From Streptomyces sp. 1222.5 (GTDB taxonomy: Bacteria; Actinomycetota; Actinomycetes; Streptomycetales; Streptomycetaceae), in NCBI RefSeq assembly GCF_900105245.1, contig NZ_FNSZ01000001.1, positions 1 to 64,000 of the forward strand: a DNA stretch of 64,000 bases. Reading direction: 5' to 3'. Position 1 is the stretch's first letter. Each line of letters begins with the position of its first letter. Under the pieces are notes generated by a model. It saw nothing but the letters and a program-made list of their open reading frames with translations, was not told the DNA's origin and did not search any database. Made by a program: the position numbers and the translations under genes. Positions 34,580 through 42,755 of this stretch are shown here, in pieces.

Positions 34580-36772
34580 ATGTCCGAGTTGTTCGACGCC
34601 GTGGATGCGCTGGTGGCGTCCCGGTCGCCGCTGCCGCCGCCGGTGGAGCGCAGGCGGCTGCGCCAGGCTCATGCGCTCACCCTGGACGAAGTGGCCGCGG
34701 CCCTCGGCGTGCGGCGCGCGACCGTCGGTGACTGGGAGTCGGGCAAGACCGAGCCGCGTCCGCCGCAGCGGGACGCGTACGCGCGCCTACTCAAGCAACT
34801 CGCACAGCTCTACCCCGCAACCGCAAGCACCGGGGCACCGCAGGAAGACATCGCTGCTCCGCAGACCGCTCCCCGCACAGCACCGAAGGCGCCGCCTGCA
34901 CCCACCGCCCCGGAGCCCGATGCTGCGGCCCCGGCCGCGTCCGACACCGGCGCTGCCCCCGCTGGGCCGGCGACGGCCTCGCGTCGCCCGGGCGTGAAGA
35001 AGGCGGCCCAGGCGCCCTCGCCCGCCACCGGTGGCGCGTACGCGCACGGCCCGCTGCTCGTCCTCGACGCCGACACCGACCGGAACGTGACCGGCTACGG
35101 CATCGGCGGACTGATCCTCGACGTACCCGCCAAGTCCCTCCCCGCCCTCGTCGACTGGACACTGACCGAGGCGCAGCTCGGGGCGGAGCGGCTGCACGGC
35201 TCTGGAAAGGACGCCGACCCGCTGCTGGTACTCACCGAGGCCGCGTGCGAGCGCTACGGCCTGCCCGCCACGCTGTCGCACGAGGAGCGGCTCGCCGGGC
35301 GGCTCCCCGAGGGGCACAAGATCCTCAAGCAGCTTCAGCGCGCCGAATGGAAGCTGACCAAGCGAGGGCTGGGACCGTGGGCGCGGATCTACCGCCCCGC
35401 CCACGGCGGGCGCCGGCAGTGCGTGCAGCTGTGCATCCCGTCCTGGCACGCCTTCGACGACCGTGCCTGGGGCCACGCCGCCCAGCTCGAGCCCGCAGAG
35501 CTCGCCCGGGTGCTGGGCCTGTACGCGACGCGGGTGATGACCCCGGTCGGGTCTGCGGCCGTCACTGGGCTGCAGCTGATGACGGCGCTGAACCCGCCGA
35601 CCCGGGCGAGCGAACCGGACGCCGACGGCCGGCGCCACTCCGAGCACCGGCCCGGCTCCCTCGGTACCGAGCCGATGGACCCGGCGCCGTGCGAGGCGAC
35701 CGACGGACACCCGGTTCTCGCTGACCTTCCGCGGTTCCATGTTCGCGGCCCCGACGAGAAGCTGTTCGAGGAGGCCTACGACTGGGCACGGGACCTCACC
35801 GACGCAGAGTGCACGAAGCGCCACCTGGTCGGCCTCGACGTCAACCTGGCGTTCGCCGCAGGCGCCAACGGCGCCGTCGTCGGCCTGGCATCACCGCCTG
35901 TGCACGTCACCAACCCGGCCTTCGATGCGGCGCTGCCCGGCTCGTGGCTGGTCGACCTCTCCCACGTCGACCCGAACCGGGTGAAGGTCGGCAAGCAGTG
36001 GCGCGACCTCGAAGGAGACCTGCTGCCCAGCCCGTTCACACCGACCGGCGAACGTCCGGCGGGTCCGGCCTGGTACGCCACCCCCACCGTGGCCTACGCG
36101 ATGGAACTGGGCTACGAGGTGGCCCCCTTGGAGGCGTGGGTGCGCCGCGAGAGCGGCCGGTTCCTGGATGGCTGGTACAAGCGGCTGCGCGACGCCTACG
36201 TCCACACCATGGCCGAGCTGGGTGTCGCCGAGAAGCTGCCCCCGGCCGAGTTCCTGACCGCGATGGACGGCTACAAGAGCCGTGACCGTGAGCTGGGCAT
36301 CGTCGTGGACGCGGTGAAGATGACCGTCAAGGGCGGCATCGGCAAGCTCCGGGAGAAGGCCCGCGGCGGAGGCTGGAAGCCAGGGCAGGCCTGGCCAGCT
36401 CTGTCCCGGCCGACGTGGCGGCCCGACATCCGCGCGGTCGTGATCTCCCGGGCCCGGATCAGCATGCATCGCAAGATGCTGCACCTGGCCGCGGCCACCG
36501 GCCGGTACCCGGTCGCGGTTCTGTCGGACTGCGCCGTGTACGCCGCCGACGGGCCCGGCCCGCTGGACGTCCTGCCCTACAACGCCGACGGCAAGACCGT
36601 GCCCGGCTCCTTCCGGCTCGGCGTCTCCCCAGGGATGGTCAAGCACGAGGGCACCCAAAGCGTGCTGTGGGGCGCCGACGTCCTCGAACAGCTCGCCGGT
36701 GACGACCACGTCGCCAACCTCGCCCGCTACATCAAGACCGGCGAGGTCACCACCAAGGACACCGGAGAATAG
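34580..36772 (+). CDS. tap: Telomere-associated protein Tap
   Basis: 730 aa from the ATG at 34580 with GGAGGT upstream, close to the usual Tap length. An N-terminal helix-turn-helix (about residues 26-75: LRQAHALTLDEVAAALGVRR then ATVGDWESGKTEPRPP) precedes a proline/alanine-rich linker (about 85-155). The long conserved body includes VLDADTDRNVTGYGIGGLIL, KRGLGPWARIYRPAHGGRRQ, VGLDVNLAFAAGANGAVVGL and the C-terminal RISMHRKMLHLAAATGRYPV. Tap binds the single-stranded 3' overhang of Streptomyces telomeres and recruits terminal protein Tpg for end patching. The gene is intact. The tpg that normally follows is dead. Confidence 0.93.
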   Translation: MSELFDAVDALVASRSPLPPPVERRRLRQAHALTLDEVAAALGVRRATVGDWESGKTEPRPPQRDAYARLLKQLAQLYPATASTGAPQEDIAAPQTAPRTAPKAPPAPTAPEPDAAAPAASDTGAAPAGPATASRRPGVKKAAQAPSPATGGAYAHGPLLVLDADTDRNVTGYGIGGLILDVPAKSLPALVDWTLTEAQLGAERLHGSGKDADPLLVLTEAACERYGLPATLSHEERLAGRLPEGHKILKQLQRAEWKLTKRGLGPWARIYRPAHGGRRQCVQLCIPSWHAFDDRAWGHAAQLEPAELARVLGLYATRVMTPVGSAAVTGLQLMTALNPPTRASEPDADGRRHSEHRPGSLGTEPMDPAPCEATDGHPVLADLPRFHVRGPDEKLFEEAYDWARDLTDAECTKRHLVGLDVNLAFAAGANGAVVGLASPPVHVTNPAFDAALPGSWLVDLSHVDPNRVKVGKQWRDLEGDLLPSPFTPTGERPAGPAWYATPTVAYAMELGYEVAPLEAWVRRESGRFLDGWYKRLRDAYVHTMAELGVAEKLPPAEFLTAMDGYKSRDRELGIVVDAVKMTVKGGIGKLREKARGGGWKPGQAWPALSRPTWRPDIRAVVISRARISMHRKMLHLAAATGRYPVAVLSDCAVYAADGPGPLDVLPYNADGKTVPGSFRLGVSPGMVKHEGTQSVLWGADVLEQLAGDDHVANLARYIKTGEVTTKDTGE

Positions 36773-36785
36773 GTCAGTTACGGCG

Positions 36786-37203
36786 ATGGTGACGGTCGGC
36801 GAAGAACTCGACAAGGCGGTCCAGGGGGCGTTCACGCGCCCCATCCCGAAGACCGCCGGCGCGCAGATGCGCTAGCTGGTCCGCCAGCACTAGCACAGCA
36901 CAAGGCGCGTGGCCGAGCTCCTCGGCATCAGCCAGCGCACCGTCGAACGCTACGTGAAGAACCAGATCAGAAAGCCCCGGCCGGAGCTCGCCGACCGTCT
37001 CGAGCGTGAGGTCCGCGTGCGCTGGAAGCCGCAGATAGGGCCAAGGCGAAGCAGGCCGCGGCTACCACCGGCGGCATCATGATCGACGTCCGCGCCCGGT
37101 TCGGCTACACCGCCGCCCCCGGCAGCACCGACGACGCACCGCACACGCCACCTCACCTCGCCCTGCCACCCCACCGCCTCTTCCAAGCCCAGGAAGCCGG
37201 ATA
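36786..37203 (+). pseudogene. tpg: tpg (telomere terminal protein), inactivated
   Basis: Starts 13 bases after tap with MVTVGEELDKAVQGAFTRP, the typical Tpg N-terminus. Codon 30 is TAG (36873-36875) and codon 36 is TAG (36891-36893), where functional Tpg has Tyr and Lys. It then continues VAELLGISQRTVERYVKNQI and KPRPELADRLEREVRVRW, shifts frame near 37035, resumes KQAAATTGGIMIDVRARFGYTAAPGSTDDA and, after internal deletions, LFQAQEAG to a stop. The C-terminal third is lost. Tpg primes telomere patching and is covalently bound to DNA ends; this copy cannot make it. Confidence 0.88.
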
Positions 37204-37586
37204 GGGAGAGTTGCACCTGCGCTTGGCCGCGGTGGCCTCCGCCGCCGGGGTCCTGGCCGGCGGCGCTCCTCCAGCTCGGTGATGCGGTCCCCCCGTGGCC
37301 GGACCACTCCTTTTTGCGGAGCCACCAGCGCGGCGAGGCCGTGGTCGCCGACCGGGCGAGCTATGTCGAGGCGGCCTCAACTCGCCTGAGCGGCGCCCCA
37401 TGGCTTCCCGCACCCATCACGGCGGGGGGACCTCGCGGAACAAAACTCCCCCACGCTGTGGGCGCGATCCGATGCGGGGAGGGCGCCGATCGCCGGCCGT
37501 GACCACGATCGCGCAGCCCCCCTCCCTGGCTGAACACGGTTAAAGTCCGGCTCAGCCCGCCCGGTCACAGCCTTCTGCGCTGCGCT
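37204..37586. other. Intergenic, nothing recognised
   Basis: No coding frame is supported between the dead tpg and the 3' end of the oxidoreductase gene. Relative to the 9.5-kb tpg copy, sequence after LFQAQEAGS is absent here. Confidence 0.45.
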
Positions 37587-38546
37587 CTAGCTGTTCACCA
37601 GCAGGATCTTGCCGAGGTGCCCACCGGCCTCCATGAGCCGGTGCGCCTCGGCGGCCTCGGCCATGGGCACGGTCTGGTCGATGACGAGTTGCACGGCTCC
37701 GCTCTCGATCATCGGCCAGACGTTCTTCTGCACCTCGGCGACGATGGTCGCCTTCTGCTCCTTGGACCGGGTGCGCAGGGTGGTGCCGTGCACGGAGAGA
37801 CGCTTGAACACCAGCTCGGCCAGGTTGAGGTTGGCCTCCAGGCCGTTCTGCAGGCCGATGACGACGAGGCGTCCGTCGGCGGCGAGGGAACGGACGTTGC
37901 GTTCGAGGTAGTCGCCGCCGATGACGTCGAGGATCACGTCGTACGGGCCGTATTCGGCGAAGTCCTGCGTGCGGTAGTCGATCGCCACATCGGCGCCCAG
38001 TTCCCGTGCCCGCGCGACCTTCTCGGGTCCGCCGACGGTGGTGACGACACGTGCACCCAGTTCCTTGGCGATCTGGATCGCCAAGGAACCGACTCCTCCG
38101 GCTCCACCGTGCACGAGGAGGGTCTCGCCCTTCTTCAGCCCAGCAGTCATGACGACGTTGGACCACACCGTGGCGACCGCTTCGGGCAGGCCCGCGGCCT
38201 CGACCAGGCTGATTCCCCTGGGTACCGTGAGCAACTGTCCCGCCGGAACAGCGACCTTCTGCGCGTAGCCCCCTCCCGTCAGCAACGCGCACACCTCGTC
38301 GCCCACCTGCCGACCGGTCACTCCCTCGCCGACGCCACTGATCCGGCCAGAGACCTCCAGCCCCGGATACGGCGATGCCCCCGGCGGCAGCGGGTAGAGA
38401 CCCCACCGCTGCATGATGTCCGCCCGGTTCAGGGCACTGGCCACCACATCGATCACCACTTCGCCCACTGCGGGAAGCGGGTCCTCGACCTCGATCCATT
38501 CCAGGACCTCGGGGCCGCCGGGTTCCTTGATCGATACCGCCTTCAT
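37587..38546 (-). CDS. NADPH:quinone oxidoreductase-like protein
   Basis: 319 aa from the ATG at 38546. MDR superfamily without catalytic zinc: GroES domain with VVIDVVASALNRADIMQRWG and PYPGLEVSGRISGVGEGV, nucleotide-binding domain with LLVHGGAGGVGSLAIQIAKE and ADVAIDYRTQDF. The NRAD and AGGVG motifs match the QOR/PIG3 group, which reduces quinones and other electrophiles. A strong promoter lies 188 bases upstream with an operator-like sequence shared with the neighbouring TetR and DJ-1 genes. Confidence 0.9.
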   Translation of the reverse strand: MKAVSIKEPGGPEVLEWIEVEDPLPAVGEVVIDVVASALNRADIMQRWGLYPLPPGASPYPGLEVSGRISGVGEGVTGRQVGDEVCALLTGGGYAQKVAVPAGQLLTVPRGISLVEAAGLPEAVATVWSNVVMTAGLKKGETLLVHGGAGGVGSLAIQIAKELGARVVTTVGGPEKVARARELGADVAIDYRTQDFAEYGPYDVILDVIGGDYLERNVRSLAADGRLVVIGLQNGLEANLNLAELVFKRLSVHGTTLRTRSKEQKATIVAEVQKNVWPMIESGAVQLVIDQTVPMAEAAEAHRLMEAGGHLGKILLVNS

Positions 38547-38724
38547 GATGCTCCGTTCACATGACTGGGACAGGGGCTCGCCGCGGACGTCCGGGACGGG
38601 TTGCTCGCGGCATGTCCTTACCGGAAGGGCCGGCACCGAAGGTCCGCCGCGACGTCGGGCACATCCCACCGCGGGAGGGGCTGGATGGCAGCTCGCGCCG
38701 GGAATGCCCGGGAGCCCAATGTTT

Positions 38725-38763
38725 GCATCGCATACATTAGAGAGCGGGAGTATGCAGTGTCAA
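38725..38763 (-). promoter_or_regulatory. Promoter and TetR-type operator of quinone oxidoreductase gene
   Basis: On the minus strand: TTGACA (38763-38758), 18-base spacer, TAATGT (38739-38734). The minus-10 overlaps GCATCGCATACATTA (38725-38739), whose GCATACAT half-site recurs in the two neighbouring promoters. Confidence 0.65.
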
Positions 38764-38819
38764 CATTGCCTGCCCAAGCCCCGGATGGGCAAGATCCGGC
38801 GAGCCCGTCACGCGACCCG

Positions 38820-39419
38820 CTACGCCCTCGCCTGTGGCAGTGCCGCGGGGGCGGTGAACAGGGCGTGGACGGCGGTGCGGACCTGGTCGGCGACCACCTC
38901 GGGGGTCGAGGTGTCGAGCTTGCCGTCGAGGTGCAGGAACGCCAGGCCGTGGACGAGTGCCCACACCGTGGTCGACAGCGCCTCCGCGTCGGCGCCCGGG
39001 AAGGCGCCGCGGACGATGCCGCGGACGTATTCCGAGATCGCGGCGGTCGCGGCGACCCGTTCCTCACTGTTCGGATCGCAGGGCTCGGCGAACATCACCC
39101 GGAACAGCGCCGGGCGCTCGAGCGCGAAGCGCACGTAGGCGACGGCGACCGCCGCGAGCTCGTCGGGAGTCGTGGGCGAGGGGCGCGCCGCGACCAGGTA
39201 CTCGGCGAGCTCGCGGTAGCCCTGTGCGGCGACCGCGGAGACGAGCGCGTCGCGGTCCGCGTAGTGGCGGTAGGGGGCCGCCGGTGACACGCCGGCTCGC
39301 CGCGCCACGGCCCGCAGCGACAGCGCGGCGCTGCCGTCCTCCTCGAGCAGTTCCCGCGCGGCGCGCAGGCAGGCGGCGCGCAGATCGCCGTGGTGATACG
39401 TACCGCCCGCTTGAGGCAT
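38820..39419 (-). CDS. TetR/AcrR-family regulator with WHG-type C-terminus
   Basis: 199 aa. The N-terminal DNA-binding domain is HHGDLRAACLRAARELLEED then ALSLRAVARRAGVSPAAPYR. The C-terminal domain has FALERPALFRVMFAEPCDPN and TTVWALVHGLAFLHLDGKLD, typical of TetR_C_33/WHG-type regulators. It lies between the quinone oxidoreductase (same strand) and DJ-1 (opposite strand) genes; all three have GCATACA half-sites near their promoters, so it is probably the local repressor. Confidence 0.9.
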   Translation of the reverse strand: MPQAGGTYHHGDLRAACLRAARELLEEDGSAALSLRAVARRAGVSPAAPYRHYADRDALVSAVAAQGYRELAEYLVAARPSPTTPDELAAVAVAYVRFALERPALFRVMFAEPCDPNSEERVAATAAISEYVRGIVRGAFPGADAEALSTTVWALVHGLAFLHLDGKLDTSTPEVVADQVRTAVHALFTAPAALPQARA

Positions 39420-39443
39420 GGGTCACACTCCCTCATGTCTACG

Positions 39444-39488
39444 TTGCTTACATCGTTACCAAATGTGAACGCTGCATACATTGTATGC
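39444..39488. promoter_or_regulatory. TetR autoregulatory operator region
   Basis: GCATACATTGTATGC at 39474-39488 is a near-perfect palindrome. TTGCTTACAT at 39444-39453 is the inverted counterpart of ATGTAAGCAA in the DJ-1 promoter. Both lie within 70 bases upstream of the TetR start. Confidence 0.6.
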
Positions 39489-39536
39489 GATCGAGATCGA
39501 GAGGGGAACTCGGATGAGTCCCTGCGCTCCGGGTAG

Positions 39537-39755
39537 GTGCTGGGCAACCGGATCGCCAAGGCGGCCATGGAGGAGAACATGGCCGGCGACGGCCAGCTCC
39601 CGGACGAGGAGTTGTCCGGTCTGTACGCCCTCGCCTCGGCTGCCGGCATGGCACAGGTCCGCCACCAGATGCGCCGCATCGCCCGCGGAAGCCGGCCCAC
39701 GCCCAACACCCACCCTGCCGGTCACGCTCACTCACTCCACGTCTCGGGCACGTGA
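39537..39755 (+). CDS. Hypothetical 72-aa protein, doubtful
   Basis: From a GTG at 39537: NRIAKAAMEENMAGDGQLPD then EELSGLYALASAAGMAQVRH. The helical amphipathic pattern and GC codon bias suggest coding, and it is divergent from the TetR gene behind the palindrome. The second half is low-complexity, and no family is recognised. It may be a remnant. Confidence 0.35.
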   Translation: MLGNRIAKAAMEENMAGDGQLPDEELSGLYALASAAGMAQVRHQMRRIARGSRPTPNTHPAGHAHSLHVSGT

Positions 39756-40186
39756 GTGTCCAGTCGTGCGGCCAATGGACCGGCCGCTACCGATGACGGC
39801 ACCCCCCAAGGACGGAACTCCCCCGACCCATCGTCAGCGCACCCCCGCAGGGCGCAACCGCCGCACACGGGCCCCAACGGCCTTCCTCTCAGCCCCTCCT
39901 GCCGAACGAAGCTCACGCAGGAAGGTCTCGCCCGCGCCGGGCCGGGCCCACCGGGCGCGCCCGGCCAACGCCCTGCCCACGTCCCCGGCGCCCCGCGCCT
40001 CACGCCCCGACACGGGAGGGAATGTTGACACTGCCTGCATTGCCCCATAGGCTCATGTAAGCAATGCATACATAGCTCGAAGATCGGCCTTCACAGCGGG
40101 TCGGCGAGCAGGTACCCGCCCGTGACGTCACGTCCCACCGACCCGGCCACTGGGATCCGTCACCACCACAGAAGGGAGAGGCGCAG
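39756..40186. other. Intergenic, contains DJ-1 promoter
   Basis: No gene is supported in 39756-40020. The right portion holds the promoter and operator described separately, then a 110-base leader before the DJ-1 gene. Confidence 0.5.
40025..40073 (+). promoter_or_regulatory. Promoter and TetR-type operator of DJ-1/PfpI gene
   Basis: TTGACA (40025-40030), 17-base spacer, TAGGCT (40048-40053), followed immediately by ATGTAAGCAATGCATACAT (40055-40073), an inverted-repeat element containing the shared GCATACAT half-site. Confidence 0.7.
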
Positions 40187-40897
40187 ATGACCACGGTCCT
40201 TTTCGTCGTGTCCGCAGCGGATCACTGGACGCTGAACGACGGAACGAAGCACCCCTCAGGGTTCTGGGGTGAGGAACTGGCCATGCCGCACAAGATCTTC
40301 AGCGAGGCAGGGTGGGACGTCACGATCGCCACCCCGGGCGGAAAGGCCCCGACACTGGACCGGCTCAGCATGTCCCGCACCGCCGGCCTCCCGTCCAAGC
40401 TGCGCGAGGTCGCCAGGTATCTGGACTCGATCCAGAGCCGGCTGGAGAGCCCCGAGGCATTGGAGAACGTCAACCCGGACCAGTTCGACGTGGTGTTCTA
40501 CCCCGGTGGACACGGCCCCATGGAGGATCTGGCCTACGACCCGGTCTCGGGCGCACTGCTCACCCACGTCCTCCGCTCCGGCAAGCCGCTGGCACTCCTG
40601 TGCCACGCGCCGGCCGCCACGCTGGCTGCCAAGAACGAGGACGGGACATGGCCATTCGCCGGCTACCGGATGACCGGCCTCTCCAACACCGAGGAAAAGC
40701 TCAACAGCTTCGGCCGCAAGGCTCCCTGGTTCCTCGAGGACCGCCTGCGCGAGGGCGGTGCGGATTACGTCAAGGCGCGCCTGCCCCTGCTCCCGTTCGT
40801 GGTGGTCGACCGCAATGTGTACACCGGCCAGAACCCCACTTCTTCCGAGCGACTGGCCAAGCGACTGGTGGCCGATACGGCTGATCCGGCGCGCTAG
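40187..40897 (+). CDS. DJ-1/PfpI-family protein (Hsp31-like)
   Basis: A 236-aa protein, ATG preceded by GAAGGGAGAGG. Class I glutamine amidotransferase-like fold: VVFYPGGHGPMEDL, then the nucleophile elbow LALLCHAPAA with Cys139-His140, and a conserved acidic residue in FWGEELAMP (Glu29/30). This matches Hsp31/glyoxalase III-like proteins that detoxify methylglyoxal-type aldehydes or act as chaperones. Apparent co-regulation with a quinone oxidoreductase by a TetR protein suggests an electrophile-stress response (inference). Confidence 0.9.
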   Translation: MTTVLFVVSAADHWTLNDGTKHPSGFWGEELAMPHKIFSEAGWDVTIATPGGKAPTLDRLSMSRTAGLPSKLREVARYLDSIQSRLESPEALENVNPDQFDVVFYPGGHGPMEDLAYDPVSGALLTHVLRSGKPLALLCHAPAATLAAKNEDGTWPFAGYRMTGLSNTEEKLNSFGRKAPWFLEDRLREGGADYVKARLPLLPFVVVDRNVYTGQNPTSSERLAKRLVADTADPAR

Positions 40898-41470
40898 TTC
40901 GGCGGAGGGACTGCCGTCGGCGAGGCCGCCTCGGCCCCGGTCAGGCACAGCGTCATCAACCGCGTGAGCCGGGGGCGACCTCGGAGGCCACCTCCGGATA
41001 CAGTGCGCGCGACGGCAGCCTGGTTGTTCAAGGCACGCCGATCACGGCCGCCATGCTCACGGCGGGATGGGGCAGCAGCACCTCCTCGATCTCCCGCGGG
41101 CAGAGGTCCTGCGCGACGGCTGGTCCTCGCGGGCGCGTGCCCGCGGCGGCTGACCGGCCGCCCGCCCGAGTTCTGCCGGAAGCAGCCATGGCCGAGACGG
41201 CCACCGGCGGCACCTGGCAGGAACACACGGGAGTGACGGGCCTGTTGGACGGTTCGCCGTACGGGCCGCGCCCGGAGCGTGAACGCGTGCATTCTGCGAG
41301 ATCGCGGGACTGGGCTGGGTCGCGGACTCGGAGCTGTGGGGGCCGCCGTCGGACGACACCCTCGTGTCGGTCGCGGCGAAGTGCCAGCACGCCCCGGGCT
41401 GCACGATCGTCATCACCCCGCGGCCGAATCCCGGCGGCGTGGTTTAGCCTCCCGGGTGAAGGAAGGCCGC
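40898..41470. other. Decayed region with acyl-CoA ligase scrap
   Basis: On the minus strand at 41031-41114, CPREIEEVLLPHPAVSMAAV then IGVP is the C-terminal signature of acyl-CoA synthetases (YPREIEEVL..HPAV..AAVVGVP), without the rest of the gene. On the plus strand a frame ending at 41447 (CEIAGLGWVADSELWGPPSD) has coding character but no start; a frameshift near 41290 may separate it from an ATG at 41188. Confidence 0.45.
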
Positions 41471-41599
41471 ATGTCCGAGTGGATCGATCCCCGGCACGCG
41501 AACCTGGTGGCGGCGTGGAAGCGCGCGCAGCAGCCGGCGTCCAGGCATCCGCAGCAGAAAAGGCCCGTGCGGGGGTTCGTCATCCCGCCCAAGCCCTAA
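41471..41599 (+). CDS. Small hypothetical protein, 42 aa
   Basis: ATG preceded by a good ribosome binding site (GAAGGAAGG). The protein begins MSEWIDPRHANLVAAWKRAQ, then a basic proline-rich tail ending VRGFVIPPKP. No family is recognised. Confidence 0.45.
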   Translation: MSEWIDPRHANLVAAWKRAQQPASRHPQQKRPVRGFVIPPKP

Positions 41600-41688
41600 C
41601 AGCAGCACGGCGGCTGTCCCCTTGGCCGGCCGCCCTCGAGCGCCCGCCCCGTCGGAGGACCGGAAACTCTGGCGGGGCGGGTAAGAGC

Positions 41689-41731
41689 GAAGAGGCCCCA
41701 GCCGGTGGTGCGTTCCGGCTGGGGCCTCTTC
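41689..41731 (-). terminator. Terminator of cold-shock gene
   Basis: A 17-bp perfect stem (GAAGAGGCCCCAGCCGG and complement) with a 9-base loop, 12 bases after the csp stop on the minus strand. Confidence 0.85.
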
Positions 41732-41743
41732 CCTGTTCCCTCG

Positions 41744-41947
41744 TTACAGGGGGCGGATGTTCTCCGCCTGCGGGCCCTTCTGGCCCTGCGTAACGTCGAA
41801 CTCGACCTTCTGGCCCTCCTGAAGCTCACGGAAGCCCTGGGTGGCGATGTTCGAGTAGTGGGCGAAGACGTCGGGGCCGCCACCCTCCTGCTCGATGAAG
41901 CCGAAGCCCTTTTCCGCGTTGAACCACTTCACAGTGCCCTTGGCCAT
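41744..41947 (-). CDS. CspA-family cold-shock protein
   Basis: A 67-aa single cold-shock domain: [20 protein letters not shown] carries RNP1 (KGFGFI), and DVFAHYSNI carries RNP2. The family consensus has VFVHFS; here it is VFAHYS. ATG preceded by GAAGGAGA. It binds single-stranded RNA/DNA as an RNA chaperone. A terminator-like hairpin lies about 90 bases upstream in the leader. Confidence 0.95.
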   Translation of the reverse strand: MAKGTVKWFNAEKGFGFIEQEGGGPDVFAHYSNIATQGFRELQEGQKVEFDVTQGQKGPQAENIRPL

Positions 41948-42366
41948 GCCTGTCTCCTTCGAAAGGACTCGTATCGGGTCTCGCACCGTGCGGGACCCGG
42001 AGGTGATCGCCCTGGTCCGGAGAGGCTGTCGAACAGCAAAAACGCCCGCGATTGCGATCACGGGCGAACGGGACTTCGGAACCACGACTGCTGGTCACGA
42101 CGCTACACCGGCTGGTGAGGCTCGGCCACGCGGTTCCGGTCATCGTGGCGTGTTGCCCCGACGTGCCGCATGCGTGCCAACGTCTCACGAAGGCCCAGTC
42201 AGTGGCTGGCGACGCCTCCCTTATGCGGTTATGCCCGAGCAACGCTAGAAGCCCGCCCGTCCCGGGGCTCCTCGGACCACCCACCGGATCTACGTCATGG
42301 ACTTCGGTCAGGGCACCGCTTCAGCCATCGACTTCCGGGGCGGCCACCTAGCAGATTAAGCAGCGA
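41948..42366. other. csp leader and gene-free region
   Basis: Holds the csp 5' region including the hairpin at 42038-42066. From about 42100 to 42366 no coding frame or motif is seen. Confidence 0.5.
42038..42066 (-). terminator. Intrinsic terminator or attenuator upstream of csp
   Basis: Read on the minus strand: CGCCCG-(TGATCGCAATCG)-CGGGCG followed directly by TTTTT, a canonical Rho-independent terminator, with inner GAT/ATC pairing. It is about 90 bases before the csp start codon and in the same direction. It either ends an upstream minus-strand transcript or attenuates csp. Confidence 0.65.
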
Positions 42367-42753
42367 AGCAACAGCTACATCACGCTGATCGGCCCTCCTG
42401 ACAAGCGGGTGTTCGTCAACGCCAACGCCCGGTCCGAGGAAACCGACCCCACGAAGTTCACTGCCGGTCCGAAGGGCCTCAACCACCAGAATCAGATCCA
42501 GTGGCGTGACGCCCGCACGGGCAAGCTCCTCGCCGCCTCCGACTTCTACGCACCGTCCACCACGGGCGGAACCGTGCCCCCCGGCTACGGAGGCCTGATC
42601 TACAACTTCTTCTACGACGGCCGCGGTATGGCCCTGAAGGTTCGCGGTCACCAGGCCCTCTGGGCTTCACCCTTTTCTGCGCGGAATGGCGGCGACTGTC
42701 AACCGGAGGATCCTTTGGTGGGTCGCTACGCCGGTTCTTCGTGCCGGTTGTGA
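42367..42753 (+). pseudogene. C-terminal fragment of unknown (secreted?) protein
   Basis: The frame reads SYITLIGPPDKRVFVNANAR, then FTAGPKGLNHQNQIQWRDAR, TGKLLAASDFYAPSTTGG and YGGLIYNFFYDGRGMALKV. Codon bias is good, but there is no start codon, ribosome binding site or signal peptide upstream: stops appear at once in this frame. The final ~20 residues overlap the MFS gene and may be read-through. I do not recognise the family; probably a truncated gene. Confidence 0.45.
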
Positions 42754-42755
42754 CA

